64,000 bases of DNA from positions 15,122,698 through 15,186,697 of the forward strand of contig OZ037765.1 in NCBI GenBank assembly GCA_964035545.1, given 5' to 3'. The notes under the pieces were generated by a model. That model saw nothing but the letters and a program-made list of their open reading frames with translations, was not told the origin of the DNA and made no database searches. This document shows, piece after piece, positions 1 to 12,240 of the stretch. Within the stretch, counting starts at the first letter, position 1. The number at the start of each line of letters is the position of its first letter. This DNA is from Bugula neritina (Eukaryota; Bryozoa; Gymnolaemata; Cheilostomatida; Bugulidae). The position numbers and the translations under genes were made by a program.

Positions 1-322
1 GTCAACATACTGAAATGTACTGCAACATACTGAAATACACTGTAACAAACCCAATTACATTGCAACAAACTGCAACATACTGAAATACGCTGTAACATAT
101 TGAAATACGCTCCAACACATTGAAAGAAACTGCAATATACCTAAATATACGATAATATACTGAAAGATACTGTACCACATTGAAAAACATTGCACCATAC
201 TGAAAAATGCTGTAGCACATTAAAATACACTGTAAGATACTGAAATACACTGCAACATGCTGAAATACACTGTAACCTACTGAAATACACTGCAACATAC
301 TACAACATACTGAAATACACTG
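1..322. repeat. Partial satellite module, 3' end
   Basis: This is the tail of a module that starts before the window. It holds the most divergent stretch of the repeat family (around 41-60, with AAACCCAATTACA, and 140-170, with ACCTAAATATACGAT). The same tail recurs at 3511-3832 and 5941-6262, which shows the window opens inside a duplicated unit. Confidence 0.85.
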
Positions 323-1382
323 TAACATTATGAATTACACTGCAACACATTGAAAAATACTGCAACATACTACAACATATTGAAATACACTGTAACACAT
401 TGAAATATACTGCAACACACTGAAACATACGGCAACATATTGAAATATACTGCAACACATTGAAATATACCGCAACATACTGAAATATGCTGTAGCACAC
501 TGAAATACACTGCAACTCACTATAATATAGTGTAATATACAGAAATGTACTGTAACATACTGAAATACACTGTAACATACTGAAATATACTGTAACATAC
601 TGAAATATACTGCAACACACTGCAACATACTGAAATGCGCTGTAACATACTGAAATACACTGCAACATACTACAACATATTGAAATACACTGTAACACAT
701 TGAAATATACTGCAACACACTGAAACATACGGCAACATATTAAAATATACTGCAACACATTGAAATATACCGCAACATACTGAAATATGCTGTAGCACAC
801 TGAAATACACTGCAACTCACTATAATATAGTGTAACATACAGAAATGTACTGTAACATACTGAAATACACTGTAACATACTGAAATATACTGCAACATAC
901 TGAAGTACACTGCAACATACTGCAACATACTGAAATACACTGTAACATATTGAAATACACTACAACACATTGAAATATACTGCAACACACTGAAGGATAC
1001 GGCAACATACTGAAATATACTGCGACACATTGAAATATACTGCAACATACTGAAATTTGCTGTAGCATACTGAAATATACTGTAACACACTGTAAAATAC
1101 TGCAACATACTGCAACATACTGACATACACTGGAACATACTGAAATACACTGCAACATACTACAACATACTGAAATACACTGTAACCTACTGAAATACGC
1201 TGTAGCACACTGAAATATACTGCAACATACTGAAATATAATGCAAATTACTACAACATACTGAAATACACTGTGACATACTGAGATACACTGCAACATAC
1301 TGCAACATACTGTAACATACTGAAATACACTGTAACCTACTGAAACACACTGCAACATACTACAACATACCGAAGTACACTG
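323..1382. repeat. Class A module, 1060 bp, rearranged
   Basis: Compared with the intact 970-bp module at 6263, this copy lacks about 210 bp just after its start and carries an internal 300-bp-offset tandem duplication (361 to about 590 repeated from 661), which gives it two copies of the CACTATAATATAGTG palindrome (518 and 818). The arithmetic 970-210+300 equals its length. Confidence 0.75.
518..532. repeat. 15-bp palindrome recurring in most modules
   Basis: CACTATAATATAGTG is a perfect inverted repeat: 7-bp arms around one central A. This is the first of many copies; others in the left segment start at 818, 1788, 1998, 4028, 4328, 5288, 6668, 7638 and 7848, and after the transposon at 10776, 11546 and 11756. 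It normally sits after TGCAACT or CGCAACT and before TAATATACAG. Rare mutated copies exist near 23516 (CACTGTAATATAGTG) and 61968 (CACTATAATAAAGTG). It could fold as a small hairpin or serve as a dyad protein site, but no known site is recognised. Confidence 0.8.
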
Positions 1383-2222
1383 TAACATCATGAATTACAC
1401 TGCAACACATTGAAAAATACTGCAACATACCGAAATATATGGCAAACTACTGAAATATACTTTAACAGATTGAAAAAAACTGCATCATACTGAAATATAC
1501 TGTAACACACTGAAATATACTGCAAAACACTGAAATACACTGTAACATACTGAAATACACTGTAACATACTGAAATATACTGCAACACACTGCAACATAC
1601 TGAAATGCGCTTTAACATACTGAAATACACTGCAACATACTACAACATATAGAAATACACTGCAACACATTGAAATATACTGCAACACACTGAAACATCT
1701 GGCAACATATTGAAATATACTGCAACACATTGAAATACACCGCAACATACTGAAATATGCTGTAGCACACTGAAATACACCGCAACTCACTATAATATAG
1801 TGTAATATACAGAAATGTACTGTAACATACTGAAATATACTCTAACATACTGAAATATACTGCAACATACTGAAGTACACTGCAACATACTGCAACATAC
1901 TGAAATACACTGTAACATATTGAAATACATTACAACACATTGAAATATACTGCAACACACTGAAATATGCTGTAGCACACTGAAATACACTGCAACTCAC
2001 TATAATATAGTGTAATATACAGAAATGTACTGTAACATACTGAGATAAACTGCAACATACTGCAACATACTGCAACATACTGCAACATACTGAAATACAC
2101 TGTAACATATTGAAATACACTGCAAAACCTTGAAATATACTGCAACACACTGAAGGATACGGCAACATACTGAAATATACTGCAACACACTGCAACATAC
2201 TACAACATACCGAAGTACACTG
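1383..2222. repeat. Class B module, 840 bp, shortened
   Basis: It starts with the TAACATCATGAATTAC variant and carries the class B mark AAACATCTGG near 1681. Two palindromes lie at 1788 and 1998. It is the shortest B copy in the window, having lost sequence that is present in the B copy at 7233. Confidence 0.7.
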
Positions 2223-3832
2223 TAACATCATGAATTACACTGCAACACATTGAAAAATACTGCAACATACCGAAATATATGGCAAACTACTGAAATATAC
2301 TTTAACAGATTGAAAAAAACTGCATCATACTGAAATATACTGTAACACACTGAAATATACTGCAAAACACTAAAATACACTGTAACATACTGAAATACAC
2401 TGCAACATACTGAAATGCGCTGTAACATACTGAAATACACTGCAACATACTACAACATATTGAAATACACTGTAACACATTGAAATATACTGCAACACAC
2501 TGAAACATACGGCAACATATTGAATTATACTGCAACACATTGAAATATACCGCAACATACTGAAATTTGCTGTAGCATACTGAAATATACTGTAACACAC
2601 TGTAAAATACTGCAACATACTGCAACATACTGACATACACTGGAACATACTGAAATACACTGCAACATACTACAACATACTGAAATACACTGTAACCTAC
2701 TGAAATATGCTGTAGCACACTGAAATATACTGCAACATACTGAAATATAATGAAAGTTACCACAACATACTGAAATACACTGTGAGATACTGAGATACAC
2801 TGCAACACCTTGAAATATACTGCAACACACTGAAAGATACGGCAACATACTGAAATATACTGCGACACATTGAAATATAGTGCAGCATACTAAAATATGC
2901 TGTAGCATACTGAAATATACTGTAACACACTGAAATATACTGCAACATTCTGAAATACATTGTAACATACTGAAATATACTGCAACATACTGAAATACAC
3001 TGTAACATACTGAAATATACTGCAACATACTGCAACATACTGAAATACACTGTAACATACTGAAATACACTGCAACATACTGCAACATACTGAAATACAC
3101 TGGAAGAAATTGAAACACACCACAACACATTGAAATATACTGCAACACACTGAAACATACAGCAACATACTGAAATATACTGCGACACATTGAAATATAC
3201 TGCAACATAGTTAAATATAATGCAAGATACTGCAACATTCTGAAATACACTGTGACATACTGAAATACACTGCAACATACTTCAACATACTGCAACATAC
3301 TGAAATACACTGTAACATATTGAAGTGCGATGCAACACATTGAAATATACTGCAACACACTGAAACATACGGCAACATACTGAAATATACTGCAACACAT
3401 TGAAATATACTGCAACATACTGAAATATGCTGTAGTATAGTGAAACACACTGCAACACAGTGAAGTATACTGTAAAATACAGAAATATACTGTAACATAC
3501 TGAAACATATGTCAACATACTGAAATGTACTGCAACATACTGAAATACACTGTAACAAACCCAATTACATTGCAACAAACTACAACATACTGAAATACGC
3601 TGTAACATATTGAAATACGCTCCAACACATTGAAAGAAACTGCAATATACCTAAATATACGATAATATACTGAAAGATACTGTACCACATTGAAAAACAT
3701 TGCACCATACTGAAAAATGCTGTAGCACATTAAAATACACTGTAAGATACTGAAATACACTGCAACATGCTGAAATACACTGTAACCTACTGAAATACAC
3801 TGCAACATACTACAACATACTGAAATACACTG
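2223..3832. repeat. Composite A/B module, 1610 bp
   Basis: It starts with the TCATG variant but carries the class A mark AAACATACGG near 2501, then jumps to sequence otherwise found much further along a module (GAAATTTGCTGTAGCATAC at 2562). The central portion with the palindrome is missing. Its 3' end (about 2941-3832) is repeated at 5371-6262. Confidence 0.65.
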
Positions 3833-4882
3833 TAACATTATGAATTACACTGCAACACATTGAAAAATACTGCAACATACTACAACATATTGAAATACAC
3901 TGTAACACATTGAAATATACTGCAACACACTGAAACATACGGCAACATATTGAAATATACTGCAACACATTGAAATATACCGCAACATACTGAAATATGC
4001 TGTAGCACACTGAAATACACTGCAACTCACTATAATATAGTGTAATATACAGAAATGTACTGTAACATACTGAAATACACTGTAACATACTGAAATATAC
4101 TGTAACATACTGAAATATACTGCAACACACTGCAACATACTGAAATGCGCTGTAACATACTGAAATACACTGCAACATACTACAACATATTGAAATACAC
4201 TGTAACACATTGAAATATACTGCAACACACTGAAACATACGGCAACATATTGAAATATACTGCAACACATTGAAATATACCGCAACATACTGAAATATGC
4301 TGTAGCACACTGAAATACACTGCAACTCACTATAATATAGTGTAATATACAGAAATGTACTGTAACATACTGAAATACACTGTAACATACTGAAATATAC
4401 TGCAACATACTGAAGTACACTGCAACATACTGCAACATACTGAAATACACTGTAACATATTGAGATACACTACAACACATTGAAATATACTGCAACACAC
4501 TGAAGGATACGGCAACATACTGAAATATACTGCGACACATTGAAATATACTGCAACATACTGAAATTTGCTGTAGCATACTGAAATATACTGTAACACAC
4601 TGTAAAATACTGCAACATACTGACATACACTGGAACATACTGAAATACACTGCAACATACTACAACATACTGAAATACACTGTAACCTACTGAAATACGC
4701 TGTAGCACACTGAAATATACCGCAACATACTGAAATATAATGCAAGTTACTACAACATACTGAAATACACTGTGACATACTGAGATACACTGCAACATAC
4801 TGCAACATACTGTAACATACTGAAATACACTGTAACCTACTGAAACACACTGCAACATACTACAACATACCGAAGTACACTG
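3833..4882. repeat. Class A module, 1050 bp
   Basis: A near copy of the module at 323, with the same 210-bp loss and the same internal 300-bp duplication (palindromes at 4028 and 4328). It is one 10-bp half-unit shorter near 4611, where TGCAACATAC occurs once instead of twice. Confidence 0.75.
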
Positions 4883-6262
4883 TAACATCATGAATTACAC
4901 TGCAACACATTGAAAAATAGTGCAACATACCGAAATATATGGCAAACTACTGAAATATACTTTAACAGATTGAAAAAAACTGCATCATACTGAAATATAC
5001 TGTAACACACTGAAATATACTGCAAAACACTGAAATACACTGTAACATACTGAAATACACTGTAACATACTGAAATATACTGCAACACACTGCAACATAC
5101 TGAAATGCGCTTTAACATACTGAAATACACTGCAACATACTACAACATATAGAAATACACTGCAACACATTGAAATATACTGCAACACACTGAAACATCT
5201 GGCAACATATTGAAATATACTGCAACACATTGAAATATACCGCAACATACTGAAATATGCTGTAGCACACTGAAATACACCGCAACTCACTATAATATAG
5301 TGTAATATACAGAAATGTACTGTAACATACTGAAATATACTGTAACATACTGAAATATACTGCAACATACTGAAATACATTGTAACATACTGAAATATAC
5401 TGCAACATACTGAAATACACTGTAACATACTGAAATATACTGCAACATACTGCAACATACTGAAATACACTGTAACATACTGAAATACACTGCAACATAC
5501 TGCAACATACTGAAATACACTGGAAGAAATTGAAACACACCACAACACATTGAAATATACTGCAACACACTGAAACATACAGCAACATACTGAAATATAC
5601 TGCGACACATTGAAATATACTGCAACATAGTTAAATATAATGCAAGATACTGCAACATTCTGAAATACACTGTGACATACTGAAATACACTGCAACATAC
5701 TTCAACATACTGCAACATACTGCAACATACTGAAATACACTGTAACATATTGAAGTGCACTGCAACACATTGAAATATACTGCAACACACTGAAACATAC
5801 GGCAACATACTGAAATATACTGCAACACATTGAAATATACTGCAACATACTGAAATATGCTGTAGTATACTGAAACACACTGCAACACAGTGAAGTATAC
5901 TGTAAAATACAGAAATATACTGTAACATACTGAAACATATGTCAACATACTGAAATGTACTGCAACATACTGAAATACACTGTAACAAACCCAATTACAT
6001 TGCAACAAACTGCAACATACTGAAATACGCTGTAACATATTGAAATACGCTCCAACACATTGAAAGAAACTGCAATATACCTAAATATACGATAATATAC
6101 TGAAAGATACTGTACCACATTGAAAAACATTGCAACATACTGAAACATGCTGTAGCACATTAAAATACACTGTAAGATACTGAAATACACTGCAACATGC
6201 TGAAATACACTGTAACCTACTGAAATACACTGCAACATACTACAACATACTGAAATACACTG
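4883..6262. repeat. Class B module, 1380 bp
   Basis: It begins with the TCATG variant and has AAACATCTGG near 5191 and one palindrome at 5288. Its first 490 bp match 1383-1870; from about 5371 it follows the 2941-3832 sequence instead, so it is a recombinant of the two upstream modules. Confidence 0.7.
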
Positions 6263-7232
6263 TAACATTATGAATTACACTGCAACACATTGAAAAATAC
6301 TGCAACATACCGAAATATATGGCAAACTACTGAAATATACTTTAACAGATTGAAAAAAACTGCGTCATACTGAAATATACTGTAACACACTGAAATATAC
6401 TGCAAAACACTGAAATACACTGTAACATACTGAAATACACTGTAACATACTGAAATATACTGCAACACACTGCAACATACTGAAATGCGCTGTAACATAC
6501 TGAAATACACTGCAACATACTACAACATATTGAAATACACTGTAACACATTGAAATATACTGCAACACACTGAAACATACGGCAACATATTGAAATATAC
6601 TGCAACACATTGAAATATACCGCAACATACTGAAATATGCTGTAGCACACTGAAATACACTGCAACTCACTATAATATAGTGTAATATACAGAAATGTAC
6701 TGTAACATACTGAAATACACTGTAACATACTGAAATATACTGCAACATACTGAAGTACACTGCAACATACTGCAACATACTGAAATACACTGTAACATAT
6801 TGAAATACACTACAACACATTGAAATATACTGCAACACACTGAAGGATACGGCAACATACTGAAATACACTGCGACACATTGAAATATACTGCAACATAC
6901 TGAAATTTGCTGTAGCATTCTGAAATATACTGTAACACACTGTAAAATACTGCAACATACTGCAACATACTGACATACACTGGAACATACTGAAATACAC
7001 TGCAACATACTACAACATACTGAAATACACTGTAACCTACTGAAATACGCTGTAGCACACTGAAATATACTGCAACATACTGAAATATAATGCAAGTTAC
7101 TACAACATACTGAAATACACTGTGACATACTGAGATACACTGCAACATACTGCAACATACTGTAACATACTGAAATACACTGTAACCTACTGAAACACAC
7201 TGCAACATACTACAACATACCGAAGTACACTG
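6263..7232. repeat. Class A module, intact 970 bp
   Basis: This is the first full-length copy of the 970-bp module that recurs throughout the window (19431, 21961, 26476, 35205 and others). It has AAACATACGG near 6572, TTTAACAGATTG before the A7 tract near 6355, and the palindrome at 6668. Confidence 0.85.
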
Positions 7233-9574
7233 TAACATCATGAATTACACTGCAACACATTGAAAAATACTGCAACATACCGAAATATATGGCAAACTAC
7301 TGAAATATACTTTAACAGATTGAAAAAAACTGCATCATACTGAAATATACTGTAACACACTGAAATATACTGCAAAACACTGAAATACACTGTAACATAC
7401 TGAAATACACTGTAACATACTGAAATATACTGCAACACACTGCAACATACTGAAATGCGCTTTAACATACTGAAATACACTGCAACATACTACAACATAT
7501 AGAAATACACTGCAACACATTGAAATATACTGCAACACACTGAAACATCTGGCAACATATTGAAATATACTGCAACACATTGAAATATACCGCAACATAC
7601 TGAAATATGCTGTAGCACACTGAAATACACCGCAACTCACTATAATATAGTGTAATATACAGAAATGTACTGTAACATACTGAAATATACTGTAACATAC
7701 TGAAATATACTGCAACATACTGAAGTACACTGCAACATACTGCAACATACTGAAATACACTGTAACATATTGAAATACATTACAACACATTGAAATATAC
7801 TGCAACACACTGAAATATGCTGTAGCACACTGAAATACACTGCAACTCACTATAATATAGTGTAATATACAGAAATGTACTGTAACATACTGAGATAAAC
7901 TGCAACATACTGCAACATACTGCAACATACTGAAATACACTGTAACATATTGAAATACACTGCAAAACCTTGAAATATACTGCAACACACTGAAGGATAC
8001 GGCAACATACTGAAATATACTGCGACACATTGAAATATACTGCAACATACTGAAATACGCTGTAGCATACTGAAATATACTGTAACACACCGTAATATAC
8101 TGCAACATACTGCAACATACTGACATACACTGGAACATACTGAAACACACTGCAACATACTACAACATACTGAAATACGCTGTAACCTACTGAAATATGC
8201 TGTAGCACACTGAAATATACTGCAGCATACTGAAATATAATGCAAGTTACAACAACATACTGAAATACACTGTGACATACTGAGATACACTGCAACACCT
8301 TGAAATATACTGCAACACACTGAAAGATACTGCGACACATTGAAATATACTGCAGCATACTGAAATATGCTGTAGCATACTGAAATACGCTGTAGCACAC
8401 TGAAATATACTGCAACATACTGAAATATAATGCAAGTTACTACAACATACTGAAATACACTGTGACATACTGAAATACACTGTAACAGACTAAAATGTAC
8501 TGTAACACACTGAAATATACTGCAACATGCTGAAATACACTGTAACATACTGAAATATACTGCAACATACCGCAACATACTGAAATACACTGTAACATAC
8601 TGAAATGCACTGCAACATACTGCAACATACTGAAATACACTGGAACAAATTGAAGCACACTACAACACATTGAAATATACTGCAACACACTGAAACATAC
8701 AGCAACATACTGAAATATACTGCGACACATTGAAATATACTGCAACATAGTTAAATATAATGCAAGATACTGCAACATTCTGAAATACACTGTGACATAC
8801 TGAAATACACTGCAACATACTTCAACATATTGCAACATACTGCAACATACTGAAATACACTGTAACATATTGAAGTGCACTGCAACACATTGAAATATAC
8901 TGCAACACACTGAAGCATACGGCAACATACTGAAATATACTGCAACACATTGAAATATACTGCAACATAGTCAAATATAATGCAAGATACTGTAACACTC
9001 TGAAACACACTGTTCAGATACTGAAATTCACTGCAACATACTGCAACATACTGCAACATACTGAAATACACTGTAACATATTGAAATACACTGCAACACA
9101 TTGAAATATACTGCAAGACACTGAAACATACGGCAACATACTGAAATATACTGCAACACATTGAAATATACTGCAACATACTGAAATATGCTGTAGTATA
9201 CCGAAACACACTGCAACACAGTGAAGTATACTGTAAAATACAGAAATATACTGTAACATACTGAAACATATGTCAACATACTGAAATGTACTGCAACATG
9301 CTGAAATATATTGCAACATACTGAAATACACTGTAACAAACCCAATTACACTGCAACAAGCTGCAACATACTGAAATACGCTGTAACATATTGAAATACG
9401 CTCCAACACATTGAACGAAACTGCAACATACCTAAATATACGACAATATACTGAAAGATACTGTACCACATTGAAAAACATTGCAACATACTGAAACATG
9501 CTGTAGCACATTAAAATACACTGTAAGATACTGAAATACACTGCAGCATGCTGAAATACACTGTAACCTACTGA

Positions 9575-9576
9575 AA
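9575..9576. repeat. Target-site duplication AA (left copy)
   Basis: The left flank ends CTACTGAAA and the right flank begins AATACACTG (second copy at 10333-10334). The uninterrupted module sequence is CTACTGAAATACACTG, so exactly two A residues are duplicated. The A-run makes the exact two bases ambiguous. Confidence 0.65.
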
Positions 9577-9599
9577 CACAGGATAGTTAAGGGCATCCT
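9577..9599 (+). repeat. Left terminal inverted repeat
   Basis: Twenty-three bases beginning CACAGGATAGTTAAGGGCA; they pair with 10310-10332 on the opposite strand with one mismatch (T/A at position 20 of the repeat). The first three bases could also derive from a CTGAAACAC variant of the satellite, so the outer edge is uncertain by 2-3 bp. Confidence 0.88.
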
Positions 9600-9984
9600 C
9601 ACTAAGAATATCATAAATTTCTCACAAAATGTAGTTCGGTTTCTTGAATAATATTGCTCTGCGGGTGGCATGCGTGTTGCCTACTTGTAATTGTTTAGCC
9701 TAAGATTAAACTACAACCAATAAGCAGCAACCTTCATTAGGGCTGCGTTATCTATCAACATTCCATTATTGGTGCTACATAAACAAAGTACAAAGCAAGC
9801 TATTCATTATAGCCTGCCAGCTAGCTAGCCTGTAATTATTATGTAGGCGCCAATATCTTCTCATCCCTACGTGCTCAGTGAAGCGTGAAGTGCTGCGCGC
9901 TGCTAGTTTCTTATGAGAAAATATGGCATTTTCAGTGTATAAATCACCAATTTATGAGCAATCTAGCAGAATTATTGAAAAAAG

Positions 9985-10081
9985 AAAAAAACTTACACTG
10001 GAGAAATATCTCAGGATTCCAGCAGTGCAATTTTTATTCAGATATCATGCTTTGCTGCTGAGATATTTTACTGGTACTGAA
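9985..10081. repeat. Internal repeat of the transposon, copy 1
   Basis: It begins with AACTTACACTGGAGAAA (9990-10006) and ends with TATTTTACTGGTACTGAA (10064-10081). The same two blocks recur exactly 180 bp downstream, with diverged sequence between them, which indicates an old 180-bp tandem duplication. Confidence 0.75.
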
Positions 10082-10164
10082 AAGTCAGCTTTTCAGGTAA
10101 AATTGGCCAAAATTCGGCAGTTTTTTGTCTATAACTTCGCAAAAAAAATGAAAATTGAAATTTC

Positions 10165-10261
10165 CAAAAAACTTACACTGGAGAAAAAGAAGATCTACAA
10201 CATAGTTTTTAAATTTTGACTCTAGCACAATTAGGTGAGATTTTATTTTACTGGTACTGAA
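10165..10261. repeat. Internal repeat of the transposon, copy 2
   Basis: It has AACTTACACTGGAGAAA at 10170-10186 and TATTTTACTGGTACTGAA at 10244-10261, each at a 180-bp offset from copy 1. The middle portions have diverged almost beyond recognition, so the conserved edges may be functional (for example transposase-binding) or simply less decayed. Confidence 0.75.
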
Positions 10262-10309
10262 TTCTTATATGATTACAATGCAAACCTCAGCAAGGCAGTT
10301 GCAGCTAAA

Positions 10310-10332
10310 AGGTTGCCCTTAACTATCCTGTG
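10310..10332 (-). repeat. Right terminal inverted repeat
   Basis: It ends TGCCCTTAACTATCCTGTG, the reverse complement of the left end. Satellite sequence (AATACACTGC) resumes immediately at 10333. Confidence 0.88.
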
Positions 10333-10371
10333 AATACACTGCAACATACTACAACATACTGAAATACACTG

Positions 10372-11340
10372 TAACATTATGAATTACACTGCAACACATT
10401 GAAAATACTACAACATACCGAAATATATGGCAAACTACTGAAACATACTTTAACAGATTGAAAAAAACTGCATCATACTGAAATATACTGTAACACACTG
10501 AAATATACTGCAAAACACTGAAATACACTGTAACATACTGAAATACACTGTAACATACTGAAATATACTGCAACACACTGCAACATACTGAAATGCGCTG
10601 TAACATACTGAAATACACTGCAACATGCTACAACATATTGAAATACACTGCAACACATTGAAATATACTGCAACACACTGAAACATACGGCAACATATTG
10701 AAATATACTGCAACACATTGAAATATACCGCAACATACTGAAATATGCTGTAGCACACTGAAATACACTGCAACTCACTATAATATAGTGTAATATACAG
10801 AAATGTACTGTAACATACTGAAATACACTGTAACATACTGAAATATACTGCAACATACTGAAGTACACTGCAACATACTGCAACATACTGAAATACACTG
10901 TAACATATTGAAATACACTACAACACATTGAAATATACTGCAACACACTGAAGGATACGGCAACATACTGAAATATACTGCGACACATTGAAATATACTG
11001 CAAAATACTGAAATATGCGGTAGCATACTGAAATATACTGTAACACACTGTAAAATACTGCAACATACTGCAACATACTGACATACACTGGAACATACTG
11101 AAATACACTGCAACATACTACAACACACTGAAATACACTGTAACCTACTGAAATATGCTGTAGCACACTGAAATATACTGCAACATACTGAAATATAATG
11201 CAAGTTACTACAACATACTGAAATACACTGTGACATACTGAGATACACTGCAACATACTGCAACATACTGTAACATACTGAAATACACTGTAACCTACTG
11301 AAATACACTGCAACATACTACAACATACTGAAATACACTG
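10372..11340. repeat. Class A module, 969 bp
   Basis: A full 970-bp type module minus one A (GAAAATACTACAAC near 10401). AAACATACGG lies near 10681 and the palindrome at 10776. It directly follows the transposon-bearing module. Confidence 0.8.
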
Positions 11341-12240
11341 TAACATTATGAATTACACTGCAACACATTGAAAAATACTGCAACATACCGAAATATATGG
11401 CAAACTACTGAAATATAATTTAACACATTGAAAAAAACTGCATCATACTGAAATATACTGTAACACACTGAAATATACTGCAAAACACTGAAATACACTG
11501 TAACATACTGAAATATGCTGTAGCACACTGAAATACACCGCAACTCACTATAATATAGTGTAATATACAGAAATGTACTGTAACATACTGAAATATACCG
11601 TAATATACTGAAATATACTGCAACATACTGAAGTACACTGCAACATACTGCAACATACTGAAATACACTGTAACATATTGAGATACATTACAACACATTG
11701 AAATATACTGCAACACACTGAAATATGCTGTAGCACACTGAAATACACTGCAACTCACTATAATATAGTGTAATATACAGAAATGTACTGTAACATACTG
11801 AGAAACACTGCAACATACTGCAACATACTGCAACATACTGAAATACACTGTAACATATTGAAATACACTGCAAAACCTTGAAATATACTGCAACACACTG
11901 AAGGATACGGCAACATACTGAAATATACTGCGACACATTGAAATATACTGCAACATACTGAAATATGCTGTAGCATACTGAAATATACTGTAACACACTG
12001 TAATATACTGCAACATACTGCAACATACTGACATACACTGGAACATACTGAAATACACTGCAACATACTACAACATACTGAAATACACTGTAACCTACTG
12101 AAATATGCTGTAGCACACTGAAATATACTGCAACATACTGAAATATAATGCAAGTTACTACAAGATACTGAAATACACTGTGACATACTGAGATACACTG
12201 CAACATACTGCAACATACTACAACATACTGAAATACACTG
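11341..12240. repeat. Class B module, 900 bp, deleted
   Basis: The B-type TTTAACACATTG precedes the A-tract near 11410, but the stretch carrying AAACATCTGG is missing. Palindromes are at 11546 and 11756. Confidence 0.7.

Larger units (their letters stand above)
1..9576. repeat. Satellite array, left segment (10/20-bp unit)
   Basis: The segment is uninterrupted tandem repetition of the 20-bp unit TGAAATAYACTGYAACATAC, whose two 10-bp halves differ mainly as GAAATA versus GCAACA. The plus strand is A- and C-rich and G-poor (the consensus unit has 9 A, 5 C, 4 T, 2 G; 35% GC). From base 1 to about 9010 the 10-bp register never shifts; one extra base occurs at 9011-9021 (TGTTCAGATAC, 11 bp instead of 10). 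Modules here start at 323, 1383, 2223, 3833, 4883, 6263 and 7233. No coding, RNA or regulatory feature is recognisable. The array begins outside the window. Confidence 0.97.
9577..10332. mobile_element. Non-autonomous DNA transposon (MITE-like), 756 bp
   Basis: This is the only non-satellite sequence in the window. It is bounded by inverted repeats CACAGGATAGTTAAGGGCA at the left and its complement at the right, extending to 22 of 23 matching bases. Deleting the element and one copy of the duplicated AA exactly restores the satellite sequence found at the equivalent place in other modules (for example 14642-14672), so it inserted into an existing array. It holds no recognisable transposase. 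A 98-codon plus-strand frame (9923-10219) is lysine-rich, repeats KKLTLEK at residues 22-28 and 82-88, and resembles no family I know; it is probably non-coding. CAC-starting ends with a 2-bp duplication fit the CACTA/Mirage/Chapaev (CMC) group, but that placement is tentative. Confidence 0.88.
7233..10371. repeat. Class B module interrupted by a transposon
   Basis: A class B module (AAACATCTGG near 7541; palindromes at 7638 and 7848) is split by the 756-bp insertion at 9577-10332. After removing the insertion, its 2-bp target duplication and the extra base at 9011-9021, the length is 2380 bp, a multiple of 10 like other modules. Confidence 0.8.

Noticed and set aside
9923-10219. 98-codon plus-strand frame in the transposon as a transposase or small protein
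   Set aside because: It is lysine-rich with low-complexity A-tracts, contains a diverged duplicate of its own sequence (KKLTLEK twice), has no recognisable catalytic motif, and is far too short for a transposase. A non-autonomous element is simpler.
9577-10332. hAT-type element with CAGG...CCTG ends and an 8-bp target duplication
   Set aside because: The 8 bp on each side of CAGG/CCTG (CTGAAACA and TGAATACA) do not match, whereas CACAGG/CCTGTG ends with AA restore the module sequence exactly.
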